Positions 42,366-50,776 of a stretch of DNA of 64,000 nucleotides are shown here, one piece after another. The translations under genes were made by a program, and so were the position numbers. Position 1 is the stretch's first letter. Every line of letters begins with the position of its first letter. The notes below the pieces were generated by a model. That model was not told the origin of the DNA and searched no databases. It worked only from the letters and a program-made list of their open reading frames with translations. Origin of the DNA: Bacillota bacterium (GTDB lineage: Bacteria; Bacillota; Clostridia; TANB77; CAG-465); NCBI GenBank assembly GCA_023410645.1, contig JAEYPQ010000073.1, positions 1 through 64,000 of the forward strand, in the 5' to 3' direction.

Positions 42366-43626
42366 CACCCTCACCTCCAAGTAATAGTATTTTTTCTAAT
42401 TTAACTTTTTTAGAAAAATTTAGTACATCTTCAATTGATACTTTTTCTATTCCATCTATTAAATCTTCTACTTTACTATTAGGATCTTTACTTGAAATTA
42501 TATTAGTAATTATCATTTTAGCAAGAGTAATTTTTGAATCATTCCACTCTAATAAATCAGATATTAAGCTTTCCTTTGCAGCATTAAATTCTAAATCAGA
42601 TATTTTTCCATTTGAAATCTCATTTATATTATCTATTATTACTTGTTTTGCTTTATCATAATTTTTCTTTTGAATTCCAGCATATATTATAATTATATCT
42701 TTAAATCTATAACATCTCGATCTTACAGTATATGCTAAAGATTCTTTTTCTCTAAAATTTTGAAATAGTTTTGAGCTTGGATTTGAACCAAGTATAGAAT
42801 TATACACATTTAAAATATAAAAGTCTTCTAATGAAAAATCACTTATTCTGAGTCCAAGTGTTAATACACTTTGTGTTGTCTCTTGTGATTCATATATTTC
42901 TTCTACTTGCTTATTTTCATTTTTTCTTAATGAATTATTTATAATCAAATCTTTATATCCTATAACTGAATTTAATTTATCTTTAAATATATCTTCTATT
43001 TTTTCATTTATATTTTCATAACCGGTAATATTTCCAGATAAAATAACAGTGATACAAGATTTATTTAATAAATTATCATATATTTTTGATAAATCTTTTG
43101 ATGTAATTTTTTCTACATCTTCCTCTAACCCATAAATAGATGCCCCAAATGGCTCGTTTTTACACATTATATTTTCCATTCGTACAACTGAGTACTTAAG
43201 TTTTTCATCTTTTCTTATTTTTATTTTATTAAGTATTGCATCCTTTTCTTTTTCAACTAATTGATTATCAAATAAGTTATCTTTCATATTTGGCATATAT
43301 ATTATATCATGTAAAAATTCTATACTTTTTAAGACTACATCCTCATTGTTTGGCAAGAATTTTTTATTTATGCATTCTACTCTAAATTCTATATTATATA
43401 TATCACCTATTAACTCCAAATTAATATCGAAATTAACACCGTATAGACTATATAAATATTTTTGAATCTCTATTTGTGTTTTCAATCTGCTATTTGATTT
43501 TGCAAGAATAGAGCTAAGAACAGCATATTTTGAAATATCTTCTTGACTTGCATTTATAGTATAATTAAAAGACACATATATACTCTTAAATTTACTATCA
43601 TTAATTTTATAAATATTATTAACCAT
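42358..43626 (-). CDS. ymfF: M16-family protein, YmfF-like
   Basis: 422 residues with the M16 fold pattern (NTILSxNPSSKLFQNFREKESLAYTVRS in the C-terminal half). The HxxEH active site is absent; the equivalent position reads SSILAKSNSRLKTQ, as in YmfF, so it is the non-catalytic partner. Located directly upstream of ymfH. The family has been linked to EF-P modification in Bacillus. A terminator at 43677 separates it from the gene upstream. Confidence 0.82.
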   Translation of the reverse strand: MVNNIYKINDSKFKSIYVSFNYTINASQEDISKYAVLSSILAKSNSRLKTQIEIQKYLYSLYGVNFDINLELIGDIYNIEFRVECINKKFLPNNEDVVLKSIEFLHDIIYMPNMKDNLFDNQLVEKEKDAILNKIKIRKDEKLKYSVVRMENIMCKNEPFGASIYGLEEDVEKITSKDLSKIYDNLLNKSCITVILSGNITGYENINEKIEDIFKDKLNSVIGYKDLIINNSLRKNENKQVEEIYESQETTQSVLTLGLRISDFSLEDFYILNVYNSILGSNPSSKLFQNFREKESLAYTVRSRCYRFKDIIIIYAGIQKKNYDKAKQVIIDNINEISNGKISDLEFNAAKESLISDLLEWNDSKITLAKMIITNIISSKDPNSKVEDLIDGIEKVSIEDVLNFSKKVKLEKILLLGGEGDV

Positions 43627-43676
43627 TATATCACTCCTCTAAATTATTATATCCTAATATAATTATATATATAACA

Positions 43677-43701
43677 AAAAACCAAGTACAACTTGGTTTA
43701 A
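43677..43701 (-). terminator. Terminator after the GatB/YqeY gene
   Basis: Stem AACCAAG/CTTGGTT with a 5-nt loop, followed on the minus strand by TTTTTTG. Ends the ptp-rpiB-tagO-yqeY operon. Confidence 0.75.
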
Positions 43702-43704
43702 AAA

Positions 43705-44148
43705 TTACATATTTTCTAGTTGTGCTTTAACTATTTCGCTTACTAGTCTTCCATCAGCTTTTCCAGACGTTTTAGATTTTAAATCTTGCATTACTTTTCC
43801 AATATCTCTTGGTGAAGTAGCTCCTACATTTTTTATAGATTCTTTTACTATTTCATTTATTTGCTCTTCATTTAATTGTTCTGGTAAATATTTACTTAGG
43901 ATTTCTATTTCTTTATTTAATTCTTCAACTAAATCTGATCTTTGTGCTTTTTCATACTCTACTATTGATTCTTTTCTTTTTTTTACTTCTTTTGAAACTA
44001 TTACCTTTATTTCATCATCATTAAGAGTTGTTTGTGTATCTTTTTCAACTTGTAATATAGCTGCTCTTAGCATTGTAATTGTGTTTTTTCTCAATTCATC
44101 TTTATTTTTCATTGATTCTTTTAATTCATTTAATAATAACTCTTTCAT
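43705..44148 (-). CDS. yqeY: GatB/YqeY-domain protein
   Basis: 147 residues, helical. Matches YqeY: LNELKESMKNKDELRKNTITMLRAAILQ at the N-terminus and GKVMQDLKSKTSGKADGRLVSEIVKAQL at the C-terminus, the latter resembling the tail domain of GatB/GatE amidotransferases. Function not well established. It overlaps the TagO-like gene by four bases and ends in a terminator. Confidence 0.88.
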   Translation of the reverse strand: MKELLLNELKESMKNKDELRKNTITMLRAAILQVEKDTQTTLNDDEIKVIVSKEVKKRKESIVEYEKAQRSDLVEELNKEIEILSKYLPEQLNEEQINEIVKESIKNVGATSPRDIGKVMQDLKSKTSGKADGRLVSEIVKAQLENM

Positions 44149-45218
44149 TTTACTTCCTCATTTCTATTTTCATTTTTCTTTTCTTTTATCATATTAAGTA
44201 ACCCTAAAAATACAAAACATATTACTGCGATTATTAATATTATTAATTTCCATATATCAATGGATATTATAGTAACAGCAATTATACATAAAATACTAGT
44301 AATTGTGTATAGCAGTAATACTGCTTGCCTCTGATTTAATCCCATTTTCAATAATCTATGATGAATATGTGCACCATCTGGTTTTAGCATTGGTTGACCT
44401 TTTAAAAATCTTCTCACCATTGCAAATAATGTATCAAATATTGGTACTCCTAATGCTAAAATTGGTGCAATAATTGCAAGGATAGTATATCCTTTAGCAA
44501 ATCCTAAAATAGATACAACTGATAATGTAAATCCGAGAAAATTTGAACTTACATCTCCCATAAAGGTCTTAGCAGGATTAAAATTATATGGCAAGAATCC
44601 AAGAGTGGCACCAACCAAAACAGCAGTTATCACAATAGCTTCTAGACTTGCAGAAGTTGCCACAAAGATCGTAAGAAGTGCTGTTGCAGATATTGCAGAA
44701 ATTCCTGCTGCTAAACCATCTAATCCATCAATCAAGTTAATTGCATTAGTCACGCCTATTACCCATATTAAAGTTACAGGAAGATCTAAGATTCCAAAAT
44801 CTATTATATCTGTATATATAAATGGAATCTTTACTCCTGATATTCTAATTCCAAATGCATATACAACAATTCCTGCTACAAGTTGAAATATAAATTTATG
44901 TCTTGCTCTTAAAGTAAATACATCATCAATAAATCCCATAGCTGCTATTAAAATACCACCTATAACATAACCATAAAACTTTTCGTTTAAACTTATCGAT
45001 GGAATATCTTTAGTTATTAAATAATAAATAATTAAACCTATAAACATTGACAGAATAATTGCAATTCCACCACTTCTTGGCATAGGTTTTGAATGCACTC
45101 TCCTATTATCTTTTGGTATATCCACCCATCCAAATTTTTTACACATTTTAATCGCTATTGGCGTTAAAATTAAACATGATATAAATGTTATTATAATTAT
45201 ACTATATACAATTGCCAT
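44145..45218 (-). CDS. tagO: Undecaprenyl-phosphate GlcNAc-1-phosphate transferase (TagO/WecA-type)
   Basis: 357 residues, about ten membrane helices. MraY/WecA family motifs: PMPRSGGIAI, the GFIDDVFTLRARHKF DD pair, TNAINLIDGLDGLAAG, FNPAKTFMGDVSSNF and PDGAHIHHRLL. It transfers GlcNAc-1-P to undecaprenyl-P, the first step of wall teichoic acid or related surface glycans. Gene symbol is by analogy. In an operon with rpiB (16-bp overlap) and yqeY. Confidence 0.85.
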   Translation of the reverse strand: MAIVYSIIIITFISCLILTPIAIKMCKKFGWVDIPKDNRRVHSKPMPRSGGIAIILSMFIGLIIYYLITKDIPSISLNEKFYGYVIGGILIAAMGFIDDVFTLRARHKFIFQLVAGIVVYAFGIRISGVKIPFIYTDIIDFGILDLPVTLIWVIGVTNAINLIDGLDGLAAGISAISATALLTIFVATSASLEAIVITAVLVGATLGFLPYNFNPAKTFMGDVSSNFLGFTLSVVSILGFAKGYTILAIIAPILALGVPIFDTLFAMVRRFLKGQPMLKPDGAHIHHRLLKMGLNQRQAVLLLYTITSILCIIAVTIISIDIWKLIILIIAVICFVFLGLLNMIKEKKNENRNEEVK

Positions 45219-45687
45219 TATTTATACCACCTTTAAATCCATTTTCTTCTAATTTGTCAATTTTCTTAACTCTTATATCATGTCTTCCACCATCAAAATG
45301 TGTATTAATAAAGACATTAATCATTTCTTCAATATTAGATAGATTTTTTGAACTTTCTAGTCTTGCACCTAGACAAAGAATATTAGTGTTATTATGCCTT
45401 CTACACATTTCTGCCATATATACATCTGTGCAAAGTGCAGCTCTTATACCTCTAATTTTATTACATGATATTGATATGCCAATACCTGTCCCACAAATTG
45501 CAATTCCCAAATTTTCTTCATTTTGAAGAACATTAGAACAAATTATATTTGCAATATCAGGATAATCATCACCATCTTGACTCTCAAAATTTGTTACATC
45601 TTCAAATTCAATGTTATTTTTTAAAAATATTTCGATTATTTTCTTTTTAAATTCAATTCCAGAATGATCTGAACCAATTATAATCAT
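45202..45687 (-). CDS. rpiB: Ribose-5-phosphate isomerase B
   Basis: 161 residues matching RpiB/LacAB: MIIIGSDHSGIEFKKKI, the active-site region GIAICGTGIGISISCNKIRGIRA, and CRRHNNTNILCLGAR. Interconverts ribose-5-P and ribulose-5-P. It follows the phosphatase gene by 12 bp, the same gene order as ywlE-ywlF(rpiB) in Bacillus. Confidence 0.92.
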   Translation of the reverse strand: MIIIGSDHSGIEFKKKIIEIFLKNNIEFEDVTNFESQDGDDYPDIANIICSNVLQNEENLGIAICGTGIGISISCNKIRGIRAALCTDVYMAEMCRRHNNTNILCLGARLESSKNLSNIEEMINVFINTHFDGGRHDIRVKKIDKLEENGFKGGINNGNCI

Positions 45688-45699
45688 AACCTTATCTCC

Positions 45700-46155
45700 T
45701 TAAAATTTCTCTATAAGCTTATCCACATTTTCAACAATTTCTTTAGCACATGTTCTATATACATTTATGTCAAATCCCCATGGATCATCTATATCTTTAT
45801 ATTCTTTATCTTTATTTACATATTCTTTTAATGTATATATCCTATCTTTAATATTTGGATACATATACAATACAAAATTTTTATGACTTTCAGTTAAACA
45901 TATTATCAAATCGTAATCACCTAAATTTATTTCATCAATATATTTAGATCTATGCTTTTTCATGTCAACACCATATTCATAAATGACTTCTATTGCATTT
46001 TTTGTAGCAGGCTGTCCACTTTGAGCATTAGTACCACAAGAATCAATTAAATATTCTTCTTGTATTCCTAAATCAATAACTTTTTTTTGCATATACCAAT
46101 GAGCCATTGGGCTTCTACATATGTTACCTGTGCATATATAAATTATTTTTTTCAT
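45700..46155 (-). CDS. Low-molecular-weight protein phosphatase
   Basis: 151 residues. P-loop CTGNICRS at residues 8-15 (Cys8, Arg14) and the general acid region DIDDPWGFD. The position occupied by Thr in the arginine phosphatase YwlE is Ile here (TGNIC), as in tyrosine-specific enzymes, so tyrosine phosphatase activity is the better guess. Operon with rpiB and the TagO-type transferase suggests a tie to cell-envelope control. Confidence 0.87.
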   Translation of the reverse strand: MKKIIYICTGNICRSPMAHWYMQKKVIDLGIQEEYLIDSCGTNAQSGQPATKNAIEVIYEYGVDMKKHRSKYIDEINLGDYDLIICLTESHKNFVLYMYPNIKDRIYTLKEYVNKDKEYKDIDDPWGFDINVYRTCAKEIVENVDKLIEKF

Positions 46156-46245
46156 GCATTCCTCCTATTTGTAAAATACATTATTATACTACCACATTTT
46201 TATTTTAAAGTCAATTAAAAAGGTTAATAAATACAACATAACTTA

Positions 46246-46989
46246 TTACAAATTTGTAATACTTACACCTAATAATATTCCTACTATGTACATTACATAT
46301 GATATTTTATTACTTGATATTTTTTTAGAACTTGGTATTAAATCACATGAAACAATATATAACATTGCACCAGATGCTAGCGATAAACTAAGTGATATAT
46401 ATGTATCTGATATATTTCCAACTATCTGACCGATAAAAACACCTAATCCAACTGTCATACCAACAAATATACTATCAAGTACAATTTTTAAAATTGATAT
46501 TTTACTTGAATTCTCTGTTATACCAACTATCATTCCTTCTGGTATATCATGCAAGAATATTGAGATCATGACTGATATTCCAAATGATGTTGAGTAAACA
46601 AGGCTAGATCCAACAGCTAAACCCTCAAGTATATTGTGAGCGGCCATGGATACAATAACCACCAATGCAGTTACACTATATTTATTTTTTTTTAGATTAG
46701 TTGATTTTTTATTAGTTTGCTCTAATATATAATCTAAACAAAACACTAACATTACTCCTATTATTACACCAATTATACCAGATAATACATTAGTTAAATA
46801 AAAGCTCTCTGGCAACATATCAAAGCAAACAATTCCTGTCATCATACCGGCAGTTATTTCATAAAGAGAAGATAAAATTGCTTTATTTTTTGGTTTTATA
46901 ATTCCACCTAAAAATCCACCAAGACCTGAACTTAACATTCCAAGCAAAGTCAGTGAAAAAGTTAGTTTTAAAACATCCAATTTATACAC
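46246..46989 (-). CDS. ZIP-family divalent metal transporter
   Basis: 247 residues, about eight membrane helices. Metal-binding signatures: AAHNILEGLAVG in TM4 and FLHDIPEGMIVG in TM5, characteristic of the ZupT/GufA branch (zinc, possibly iron or manganese). It stands alone between the phosphatase operon and the divergent 47114 gene. No Fur/Zur box was recognised. Confidence 0.85.
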   Translation of the reverse strand: MYKLDVLKLTFSLTLLGMLSSGLGGFLGGIIKPKNKAILSSLYEITAGMMTGIVCFDMLPESFYLTNVLSGIIGVIIGVMLVFCLDYILEQTNKKSTNLKKNKYSVTALVVIVSMAAHNILEGLAVGSSLVYSTSFGISVMISIFLHDIPEGMIVGITENSSKISILKIVLDSIFVGMTVGLGVFIGQIVGNISDTYISLSLSLASGAMLYIVSCDLIPSSKKISSNKISYVMYIVGILLGVSITNL

Positions 46990-47035
46990 CTCAAACCTCT
47001 CTTATATACATATATATTTAAATTAATTTGATTTA

Positions 47036-47042
47036 TTCGACA
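47036..47042 (-). promoter_or_regulatory. Spo0A-like box upstream of the 47114 gene
   Basis: TTCGACA (complement of TGTCGAA) followed by a TATAAT-like GTTATAATG at about 47051. It lies between the divergent ZIP transporter and the small membrane protein gene, so it could act on either. Confidence 0.45.
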
Positions 47043-47113
47043 AAAAATGTTATAATGATATTATGATTTATTGTTGCTTTAACTTCTAAATTATTTTTTA
47101 AGGAGGTTTTACT

Positions 47114-47254
47114 ATGAAAAGATTTTTTGCTTTTGGAATTTTTGTTACTATTGGACTTTTGGCGTACACTTTGAAAACAATATTTGAATATGCAAAAGGA
47201 TTCTTTCAAATTAACATTAATATGGCCAACACTGGTTTTGTTAAAGATGAATAA
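47114..47254 (+). CDS. Small membrane protein, 46 aa
   Basis: A strong ribosome site (AAGGAGGTTTTACT). A single membrane helix FAFGIFVTIGLLAYTL followed by a short amphipathic tail. No family recognised. A terminator follows at once, which supports a real transcript. Preceded by a Spo0A-like box. Confidence 0.6.
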   Translation: MKRFFAFGIFVTIGLLAYTLKTIFEYAKGFFQININMANTGFVKDE

Positions 47255-47258
47255 AAAA

Positions 47259-47289
47259 GAAAAAGGGACACTCTTGTGTTCCTTTTTTT
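47259..47289 (+). terminator. Terminator of the 46-aa gene
   Basis: Stem AAAAGGGACAC/GTGTTCCTTTT (one G-T) with a 4-nt loop and T run, five bases after the stop. Confidence 0.75.
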
Positions 47290-47300
47290 ATTTTGCAAAT

Positions 47301-47342
47301 TTCGACATTTTAATTGACATAACTCAGTTACAATGCTATAAT
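47301..47342 (+). promoter_or_regulatory. Sigma-A promoter with adjacent Spo0A-like box
   Basis: Spo0A-like box TTCGACA at 47301-47307, then TTGACA (47314-47319), 17-bp spacer, TATAAT (47337-47342). A textbook housekeeping promoter with the box just upstream of -35, the position used for Spo0A activation. Drives the SleB-like gene at 47380. Confidence 0.7.
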
Positions 47343-47379
47343 ATTATGTAACGTTAAATATATGTAAAGGAGATCAAAT

Positions 47380-48162
47380 TTGAAACTTATACAAATGCTT
47401 AATAGAAATAGAATCAACATAATTATTATATTTATTATTTTAATCTTAAGTATTCCAGCTGGTTCTTACATTGATTCATATCAAAAAAGACAAAAAGATT
47501 CTCATGCATATGCTTTTGCCTCTCAATTATATAGCAATCCAATAGAAATTAATATAGATGAGAAATCTGTTGAGAATACTGATGGAAAATCCGATTATGA
47601 TTATAAAGAAAAGATTGAGATTATTAATCATGATGAAGAGATTAATTCACTTATCCAAGAAAAGATTGAAACTAGGAAATATCAAAAAGAACTTCAAATG
47701 AGAGAAATAGAAAAAAAGAAACAAGAGTTAAAAAAACAAAAGGAAAAGGAACTAAAGTATAAAAAAAATCTTGAGAAATATTCTAATGAAGATATTGATT
47801 TATTAGCACATCTTATTTTTGCCGAGGGTGAAAGTTTACCAAAACGAGGAAAGATTCTTATAGCTATTGCCGTAAAAAATCGTTTAAAAGCTAAAGAATT
47901 TCCAGATACAATTCCAAAAATTGTCTTTCAAAAAACATTTTATAAAGGAAGTGTAAGATCCCAATTTAGTTGTACAATTGATGGTCGCATTAGTTTAGCA
48001 TATACAGATGAATGTTTGAAAATAGCAAAAGGAGTTCTTTCTGGAGAAATTAATGATAAGCTTCAACCATTATATTTTGACTCCTTACCTATGGGAGATT
48101 CATGGGCATCAAGAAATAGACCCTACATAACAACTATCGATAATATGAATTATTTCGAATAG
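47380..48162 (+). CDS. SleB/CwlJ-type cell wall hydrolase
   Basis: 260 residues, TTG start after AAAGGAGAT. N-terminal membrane anchor (residues 13-29), a long Lys/Glu coiled coil (about 75-135), then a hydrolase_2 (SleB) domain: DLLAHLIFAEGESLPKRGKILIAIAVKNRL, with the catalytic Glu in FAEGE, and DGRISLAYTDECLKIAKGVLSGE. Family members are spore-cortex lytic or related glycosylases. The coiled-coil spacer is unusual for SleB itself. Controlled by a consensus promoter with a Spo0A-like box. Confidence 0.8.
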   Translation: MKLIQMLNRNRINIIIIFIILILSIPAGSYIDSYQKRQKDSHAYAFASQLYSNPIEINIDEKSVENTDGKSDYDYKEKIEIINHDEEINSLIQEKIETRKYQKELQMREIEKKKQELKKQKEKELKYKKNLEKYSNEDIDLLAHLIFAEGESLPKRGKILIAIAVKNRLKAKEFPDTIPKIVFQKTFYKGSVRSQFSCTIDGRISLAYTDECLKIAKGVLSGEINDKLQPLYFDSLPMGDSWASRNRPYITTIDNMNYFE

Positions 48163-48167
48163 TATTA

Positions 48168-48198
48168 AACCTCACTTAGAATTAAGTGAGGTTATTTT
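48168..48198 (+). terminator. Terminator of the SleB-like gene
   Basis: Perfect 11-bp stem AACCTCACTTA/TAAGTGAGGTT, 4-nt loop, then ATTTTTAT. Confidence 0.85.
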
Positions 48199-48275
48199 TA
48201 TGTAATGACATCTTTTTGCATATTTTTTATATTAATAAGTATATAATATTTGAAGAAAGTGAGGTGATTTTGATT

Positions 48276-48407
48276 ATGTCACATAAAAAAAATCGTTCTG
48301 GATCTTCTTCGAATGAAAATAAGCAAATGCAAGAAGATAGAATGTCACAAGAAACAAAAAATTCTGGCGACTATTCACAATCTCAAAAACAAGGTAAAAA
48401 GAAATAA
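48276..48407 (+). CDS. Small Ser/Gln-rich hydrophilic protein, 43 aa
   Basis: Start at 48276 chosen for GAGGTGATTTTGATT upstream; the frame is open to 48186 without a ribosome site. Wholly polar and disordered (SHKKNRSGSSSNENKQMQE...SQSQKQGKKK). Composition resembles minor small acid-soluble spore proteins, but there is no sequence match I can claim. Followed by a terminator. Confidence 0.5.
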   Translation: MSHKKNRSGSSSNENKQMQEDRMSQETKNSGDYSQSQKQGKKK

Positions 48408-48422
48408 TATCACATTTAATAG

Positions 48423-48455
48423 CTTGATATTTGAATAAAATATCAAGTTATTTTT
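48423..48455 (+). terminator. Terminator of the 43-aa gene
   Basis: Stem CTTGATATT/AATATCAAG, 7-nt loop, then TTATTTTT. Confidence 0.75.
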
Positions 48456-48601
48456 AATTGAGTATATGATAATTAAAAAAATATATTACTTATTTATCTA
48501 AAATACTTTATTCAATAGATATTTACTTATTATGTAATCTATGTTATAATCTATATTAATTAAGATATTTAATAAAAATTATCCTATTGGAGGAGTTTAC
48601 T

Positions 48602-48898
48602 ATGAAATTAAACATAGTTTTCAGAAAAGAAGAGATAGTCGATGATTTTATCACATGTCTTCCAACCATTACTCCTGATGACATAATTAAAGCAAAATAT
48701 GATATATTGAACATTATTAATTTAGGTTATGAAACTGACAGTAAGTTATTTGCAACTCTTTTATGGGAAAAAATGACTAATGATAATTTAAAATTAATTT
48801 TTGAATCTAATGATGAATTAAAATATAGTAGTAATTTTTTTGATTCAGTATTAGAAATTAAATTTACGGAAGATTTCATTACTTTCGATATTTTCTAA
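48602..48898 (+). CDS. Hypothetical protein, 98 aa
   Basis: Start at 48602 (TTGGAGGAGTTTACT upstream). A small acidic, soluble, mixed alpha/beta protein (MKLNIVFRKEEIVDDFITCLPTITPDD). No family recognised. Monocistronic, ended by a clear terminator. Confidence 0.55.
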   Translation: MKLNIVFRKEEIVDDFITCLPTITPDDIIKAKYDILNIINLGYETDSKLFATLLWEKMTNDNLKLIFESNDELKYSSNFFDSVLEIKFTEDFITFDIF

Positions 48899-48903
48899 TC
48901 AAA

Positions 48904-48937
48904 CAGCCACTGTAGAAGTTTCAGTGGCTGATTTTTT
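48904..48937 (+). terminator. Terminator of the 98-aa gene
   Basis: Stem CAGCCACTG/CAGTGGCTG, 9-nt loop, followed by ATTTTTTAT. Confidence 0.85.
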
Positions 48938-49042
48938 ATGAATAGAAATAATTACACATTTCTGCCAAGAATTATACATTATTTTAAGAAAATAACTAAT
49001 GGTAAAAAGTGGTTATTATTTCTTTATGATACAATTCAAATA

Positions 49043-49082
49043 TACATGTCAAGTACACAAGTCAACTCAATTTTGACATGTA
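49043..49082. repeat. Inverted repeat TACATGTCAA/TTGACATGTA
   Basis: Perfect 10-bp arms with a 20-bp spacer in an otherwise gene-free stretch (48938-49138). No T-tract follows, so it is not a typical terminator. Within the spacer GTCAACTCAATTTTGAC is a smaller partial dyad. Purpose unknown; a protein-binding site is possible. Confidence 0.5.
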
Positions 49083-49092
49083 CATTGTAAAT

Positions 49093-49117
49093 AAAAAAAC
49101 GTTGATATATCAACGTT
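49093..49117 (-). terminator. Terminator of the tRNA-Ser genes
   Basis: 20-bp perfect palindrome AACGTTGATATATCAACGTT with a T run on the minus strand, just downstream of tRNA-Ser(GCT). Confidence 0.8.
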
Positions 49118-49138
49118 CAATTCGAAATAATTCGTATT

Positions 49139-49228
49139 TGGCGGAGAAGGAGGGGTTCGAACCCTCGCGCCCCTATTGGAACCTAACAGTTTAGCAAACT
49201 GTCCCCTTCACCACTTGGGTACTTCTCC
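49139..49228 (-). tRNA. tRNA-Ser(GCT)
   Basis: 90 nt including CCA. Acceptor GGAGAAG/CTTCTCC, discriminator G, anticodon loop TTGCTAA giving GCT, a long variable arm as expected for serine, T-loop GTTCGAACC. Co-directional with tRNA-Ser(TGA). Confidence 0.95.
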
Positions 49229-49278
49229 ATATATAAATTTTTAGCGGAAATACTATTTAAATATCTCCGCTAATTGAT

Positions 49279-49367
49279 TGGCGGAAGAGGTAGGATTCGA
49301 ACCCACGGTGCCTTTCGACATCATCAGTTTTCAAGACTGACTCCTTAAACCACTCGGACACTCTTCC
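49279..49367 (-). tRNA. tRNA-Ser(TGA)
   Basis: 89 nt including CCA. Acceptor GGAAGAG/CTCTTCC, anticodon loop CTTGAAA giving TGA, long variable arm, T-loop GTTCGAATC. The 50-bp spacer to tRNA-Ser(GCT) holds a small hairpin (TAGCGGA/TCCGCTA) that may be a processing or partial termination site. Confidence 0.95.
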
Positions 49368-49436
49368 AAACTTGGTACAAGTAATATTATACCAGTTTTT
49401 TTATTTTTGTCAATAGCTTTTCAGATTTTTATTCAT

Positions 49437-49868
49437 TTAATTATAATATTTTTGTATTAACATATCCTTTATCTCTAATGGCAATAAATTATATTCTTTT
49501 ATTTCATTTACATTAATAATAACAATTTCATATTTACCATATATCTCGTTATATTCATTCCATTCGGGGCCTGTTCCAGTTCCAATTGTACCAGATATTA
49601 ATTTGCATATAAAAAATTTTTCATCTCGATTTAAATCATAATTATAGATATGTGCAAACTCTTCTATAATTTCTATATTAATACCCAACTCTTCATAAAC
49701 TTCTCTAATTGTGGCATCTTCAAAAGTCTCATCATTTTCAATATGTCCACCAGGTAAAGTATAATATAGTTTTTCAATTCCATTTATCAATTTTATTCTT
49801 TTAATAGAAATTATTTTATTATCTATAAATATAATTGCTCTACCTGTTTTATTTGATTCTTCAGACAT
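49437..49868 (-). CDS. NUDIX hydrolase
   Basis: 143 residues. Nudix box complete: GGHIENDETFEDATIREVYEELGI at about residues 40-63 (G5E7REUEEG pattern). Such enzymes cleave nucleoside diphosphates linked to another moiety; the substrate cannot be read from sequence. It lies ten bases downstream of parB on the same strand and may be co-transcribed. Confidence 0.88.
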   Translation of the reverse strand: MSEESNKTGRAIIFIDNKIISIKRIKLINGIEKLYYTLPGGHIENDETFEDATIREVYEELGINIEIIEEFAHIYNYDLNRDEKFFICKLISGTIGTGTGPEWNEYNEIYGKYEIVIINVNEIKEYNLLPLEIKDMLIQKYYN

Positions 49869-49878
49869 TTACTATACC

Positions 49879-50772
49879 TCACATATTTATCTCTAATTTG
49901 CCAAGTAAACTCTCTAGACCATCTGCATCATTATACTCTATTATTAATCTTTGATGTTTTTTTCCTGAATCTATTTTAACTTTATATCCAAAATAACTCT
50001 TAAGTTTCTCTTCTAACTTCTGATAATATACAGTCTTAGGTTGTTTCTTATCTTCTTTTCTAGTATAATCATCTGCACCATATATTAATTTTTCAACTTC
50101 TCTTACGGTAAGTCTTTTCTCAATTATTTTTTCTGCTATTTGTAATTGTTTTTCTTTATCTTCAATCGCAAGCAATGCCCTTGCTTGTCCTTCAACTAGC
50201 TTCCCTTCTAATAAATACTGTAATATTTTATCTGGAAGTCTTAATAATCTTGTTATATTTGAAATTGACGACAAACTCTTACCAGTTATTTTTGATACAT
50301 CAGACTGAGTGTATCCATCTATTTCCATTAATTCTCTAATTGCATTTGCAATTTCAACAATATTTAAATCTTCCCTTTGAATATTTTCAATTAAGGCAAC
50401 TTGTTTTTTCTTTGTATCAGTGTAATCTTTTATTATTGCTGGTATTTCCTTTAAACCAGCATTTTTTGCTGCTCTCCAACGTCTTTCTCCAGCTACAATT
50501 GTAAATCCATTTTCATCTTTTACAACAAGAATTGGTTGTAAAACACCATGCTCTTTTATAGAATCTGTCAATTCTTCCAATTTTTCTTTATCAAATACTT
50601 TTCTTGGTTGATTTAACATTGGTTCAACTTCAGTTATATTCAATTCTACTACTTTATCAATTTCTTTATTTACTTTTTCTTTTTTTGAATGTGTTATTTT
50701 ATCTAATTCTTCCGTATCTTCTCCAAAAAACACATTTAAACCTCTTCCAAGACCTTTTTGACTCTTTTGCAT
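49879..50772 (-). CDS. parB: Chromosome-partitioning protein ParB (Spo0J)
   Basis: 297 residues from the ATG at 50772 (AAAGGGGATAATAAC upstream). N-terminal KGLGRGLNVFFGE, ParB-NTP domain with EKLEELTDSIKEHGVLQPILV, GERRWRAAKNAGL and ALIENIQREDLN, then an HTH (SDVSKITGKSLSSISNITRLLRLP). Binds parS and spreads as a CTP-dependent clamp; in sporulating species it is Spo0J. Coupled to parA. The candidate parS lies in mnmG at 52868. Confidence 0.95.
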   Translation of the reverse strand: MQKSQKGLGRGLNVFFGEDTEELDKITHSKKEKVNKEIDKVVELNITEVEPMLNQPRKVFDKEKLEELTDSIKEHGVLQPILVVKDENGFTIVAGERRWRAAKNAGLKEIPAIIKDYTDTKKKQVALIENIQREDLNIVEIANAIRELMEIDGYTQSDVSKITGKSLSSISNITRLLRLPDKILQYLLEGKLVEGQARALLAIEDKEKQLQIAEKIIEKRLTVREVEKLIYGADDYTRKEDKKQPKTVYYQKLEEKLKSYFGYKVKIDSGKKHQRLIIEYNDADGLESLLGKLEINM

Positions 50773-50776
50773 GTTA

